Shown here: positions 60,979 through 64,000 of the stretch, in pieces
How positions within the stretch are numbered: the stretch's first letter is position 1
Layout of the letters: every line of letters begins with the position of its first letter
Assembly: GCA_964017145.1 (NCBI GenBank)
Contig: OZ024843.1
Coordinates: forward strand, 2,037,001 to 2,101,000
Length of the DNA: 64,000 bases
Reading direction: 5' to 3'
From: Agrocybe praecox
Taxonomy: Eukaryota; Basidiomycota; Agaricomycetes; Agaricales; Agrocybaceae
The notes under the pieces: model-generated
Seen by the model: the letters and a program-made list of their open reading frames with translations, nothing else
What the model was told of the DNA's origin: nothing
Databases searched by the model: none
Program-made: the position numbers and the translations under genes

Positions 60979-63900
60979 ATGGTGCAGAGCTACTTGAAAC
61001 ATGGGCCTACTCAGGTGAGTTCAAAATACGCTGCAATCAACGGAATTTACTGATATTATTGGACAAAGGCTTTTGGTGTTGTCTGCAGCTCTTCTTCCAA
61101 CTCTGTTTTCGACGGCAAACTGGCCTACGTACCTGCACTCGAGGATGTCTTAGTATGGGACGTAAAAAAAGGACAGATGGTATGTCTTATGTTTGATGAC
61201 GAGGAACTCTCTTACAGTCCCATAGATTGCAATGTGGCACGAGACTGGACACAGAGAGGAAGTTACGTGCATCGTACAGTCGCCTCAATCCGATTCGTTC
61301 GCGGTTGGATATGCAGATGGGTCCATTCGCTTATGGAATGCTTCAACCGGGTCTGTTTCGACAACTTTTAATGGACACAAGAAAGCAATAACTGCTTTGG
61401 CCTTTGATGCAAGTGGAACTCGTCTTGCCTCGGGGTCTCAAGATACCGACATAATTCTTTGGGACATTGTTGCAGAAGCTGGTTTATATCGGTGAGATAC
61501 ATTTCTTCGAATTTTTGCGAAATATTCTAAATGATGTAGTCTTCGAGGTCATCGGGACCAAATCACAAATGTTTCATTTTTATCGGTAACACCAGACCAG
61601 CCTTCAACGTCAACAGCACTGGCACCGGGCCTTTTGCTCACCTCCTCAAAAGATACATTTATGAAATTATGGGATTTAACAACGCAACATTGTATTCAAA
61701 CCGTCGTTGCTCACCGCTCAGAAACGTGGTCGCTGGCTGTTGACCAAGACCGGAAACTGATCTTTACTGGTGGCGCAGAAGGAGAACTGAAGGCATGGAG
61801 AATAGACCAAGAAGCAATGGCAGAAGGCCTGAAGGAAACAGAAAATGGAGAAGTAAGGTAATCCTTATTTGTGTGTTGGGCTTAATCTCACAGCGTCTAA
61901 AAATCAGATTGCAAAAATGTTACAACCATTATCAAGTTTACCTCTAGCATCAAAACATCGTGTCTCCCAAATACAATTTCATCCCACAGAGCCTTACCTT
62001 GCCGTTCAATCCCACGACCGATCTGTAGAGATCTTTCGTATCAGAAGAGAGGAGGAGGTGAGGAAGAAGCAAGCACGAAGAAAGAGGCGCACGAAAGAGA
62101 AAAAAGGCTCCAAGGAAAAAGACGAAGACGCTGAGGATGACTCAAATGCAGCGGAAGACAACCTCGTCGATTTCTTCACGCCTCACCTTGTCGTTCGAGC
62201 TAGTGGCAAAATCAGATCGTTTGATTTCGGTACGAATCAAAATGCTTTCAAAGGGAAGACAACAGTACGTTTGGACCTGCAGTAATACAAGTTCATTTCT
62301 GACCTGCGCCTTTTTTTTGCAGCTTTGCGTCGCTCTTTCTTCGAACGCGATCGAAGTCTACAATATTCCTCAACCGACTAAGTTCAAGGAAGAGCAACCA
62401 GAAGCTACACGAAATTACTCTGTAGATCTTCCTGGTCACAGAATGGACGTTCGTACTCTCTGCCTCAGTTCCGACGACCAGATATTGGCATCTGCGTCTC
62501 ACGGATCATTGAAGATATGGAATATGAAAACGACGCAGTGTATTCGTACCATGGAGTGTGGTTACGCTATATGTAGTACCTTTTTACCTGGAGATAGACA
62601 TGTTAGTTTTTTTATCTTGATTAATTTCCTTTTTCTGACGAAAATTTCTCTCAGATAGCCGTTGGGACCAAATCCGGAGAAATTCTGATTTATGACATCG
62701 CTTCATCCACTCTTACTGAGACTGTGAAAGCCCACACATCTACTGTTTGGTCTATGCACCTTCGAGCAGACGGACAAGCGCTCGTTACAGGTAGCGCTGA
62801 CAAAGATGTAAAATTCTGGTCGTTGGAGTACCAGGATGCCACGGACGAGAGCGTAAGCGTTTGTGTGTGATAAGTTATATCTCTTCGTCTGATTCAAAGC
62901 TTAGGTTCAAAGTGGAAAACTCCTGACTTTGACTCATGTACGCACACTGAAGATGTCTGACGACGTCCTCGCTGTAAAATACAGTCCAAACAGCAAGTTC
63001 CTCGCAGTTTCTCTACTCGACTCGACCGTCAAGGTTTTCTATCAAGATAGCTTGAAATTCTTCTTGTCTTTATACGGTCATAAGGTAAGATTTATATGCG
63101 TATTGCATGGACTAGACTAACTCTTTGCAGCTCCCAGTCCTATCAATGGACATATCAGACGACTCGAAATTAATAGTAACTTGTTCTGCCGACAAGAACG
63201 TGAAAATATGGGGCTTAGATTTTGGCGATTGCCATAAATCTATCTTTGCCCATGAGGAGAGTGTTATGCAAGTTGCATTTGAAAAGGATTCGCATTACTT
63301 TTGGACTGTAGGAAAAGACAAAATGCTCAAATATTGGGACGGTGACAAGGTTTGTCTGTCGTTTTTTATTTGGGTTATCTTCTTAATAGGAAGCTATTAT
63401 AGTTTGAAGGAATCCAAAAATTAGAAGGCCACCATGGTGAAATTTGGGCCTTGACATTGAGTCATCACGGCAACTTTGTAGTTACTGGCTCGCACGATAA
63501 ATCAATACGCGTATGGGAAAAACTCGACGAGCCGGTACGTCAATGACCCAAGATAATTGCTTTAGTTTTTCTAACTTGCTATTTTGTAGCTGTTCCTTGA
63601 AGAAGAACGGGAGAAAGAGCTCGAAAAATTGTATGAGGGTGGCATTGCCGATTCGCTGAACCGCGTTGATGCACCCATCGGGAGTGGCGTCGATGGCGCA
63701 AATGGAATCACTGAAACAGAGGCTGCTGCAGTCACTAAGCAAACCACCGAGACTCTTATGGCAGGAGAGCGTATCATGGAAGCTCTTGAATTGGCAGATA
63801 CCGAAAGAGAAACCACGAGGGAATACGAGGAAGCGATGTCGCGATTGTCCGAGGACGATGCTATGCGGATGCAAGCTCCCCCAAGGAACCCTGTTCTAGC

Positions 63901-64000
63901 AGCATATGATCTGGAACCGGAAGCATATGTGCTGAGGGTTGTCGAAAAAATCCCAAGCACGTCCCTTCAGGATGCACTTCTAGTCTTGCCTTTTGGTAAG
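60979..64000 (+). CDS. UTP12: UTP-B subunit Utp12/Dip2 (WDR3), 3' end outside window
   Basis: WD40 protein of the UTP-B complex in the small-subunit processome. The start at 60979 gives [22 protein letters not shown] repeats are clear: [125 protein letters not shown] and [21 protein letters not shown] basic Lys/Glu/Arg stretch ([20 protein letters not shown]) sits between the two propellers, as in Utp12. After the second propeller an acidic helix begins. The C-terminal Utp12 domain starts ([20 protein letters not shown]) and is cut at 64000. About ten introns. Confidence 0.93.

Overview
The window is eukaryotic nuclear DNA from a filamentous fungus, almost certainly a basidiomycete and probably an Agaricomycete (mushroom-type). 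The genes are closely packed, about one per 2 kb. Nearly every gene is cut by several 45-65 nt introns with GT-AG (rarely GC-AG) borders and CTNAC-like branch points. The protein set is typically fungal: Rim15-type kinase with a response regulator, DASH subunit Dad4, Kch1, retromer Vps17, GH17 glucanase, fungal Vma21. No transposon, CRISPR array, phage, plasmid or secondary-metabolite cluster is visible. Most genes had to be assembled by joining exons by eye, so outer coordinates are CDS start to stop with introns included.

Layout. 1-7.4 kb: partial membrane protein, GTP cyclohydrolase II (RIB1), type II membrane GH17 glucanase, retromer VPS17. 7.4-16 kb: secreted-type M24 peptidase, PEX14, a tRNA-His gene with an 8-nt intron, tRNase Z, THO subunit THO7, GARP subunit VPS52. 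16-30 kb: a 1.7 kb gene-poor stretch, proteasome deubiquitinase RPN11, mitochondrial ribosomal protein bS18m, the large RIM15 kinase, and a UIM-containing protein of unknown function. 30-38 kb: LRR-like protein, mitochondrial inner membrane peptidase IMP2, a head-to-head pair of ribonucleotide reductase small subunit genes, then 1.8 kb without a gene. 38-52.6 kb: Ser/Pro-rich protein, VMA21, ALG8, DRG1/RBG1, KCH1, VTI1, EMC3, NCS1, and a Cys-rich unknown. 53-64 kb: PROPPIN (HSV2-like), DAD4, ATE1, IMP4, aspartyl aminopeptidase (APE4), UTP12 (cut by the window end).

How the genes relate. There are no operons. Many genes are divergent pairs sharing 190-470 bp promoters (RIB1, PEX14, RIM15, RNR2 pair, VMA21/ALG8, DRG1/KCH1, VTI1/EMC3, NCS1/Cys-rich, APE4/UTP12) or convergent pairs with very short gaps (tRNase Z and THO7 stops are 21 bp apart). 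Several serve endosome-to-Golgi traffic (VPS17, VPS52, VTI1), ER membrane and glycoprotein biogenesis (VMA21, ALG8, EMC3) and ribosome or tRNA maturation (IMP4, UTP12, DRG1, tRNase Z, tRNA-His), but physical closeness alone does not show co-regulation.

I saw no clearly new multi-gene system. The best leads are the two apparently competent RNR2 paralogs on one promoter with MCB-type sites, a 7-nt microexon next to a GC-AG intron in DRG1, an ATG-only first exon in IMP4, a possible alternative mitochondrial start of tRNase Z, and three unrecognised proteins (UIM, Cys-rich, LRR-like).
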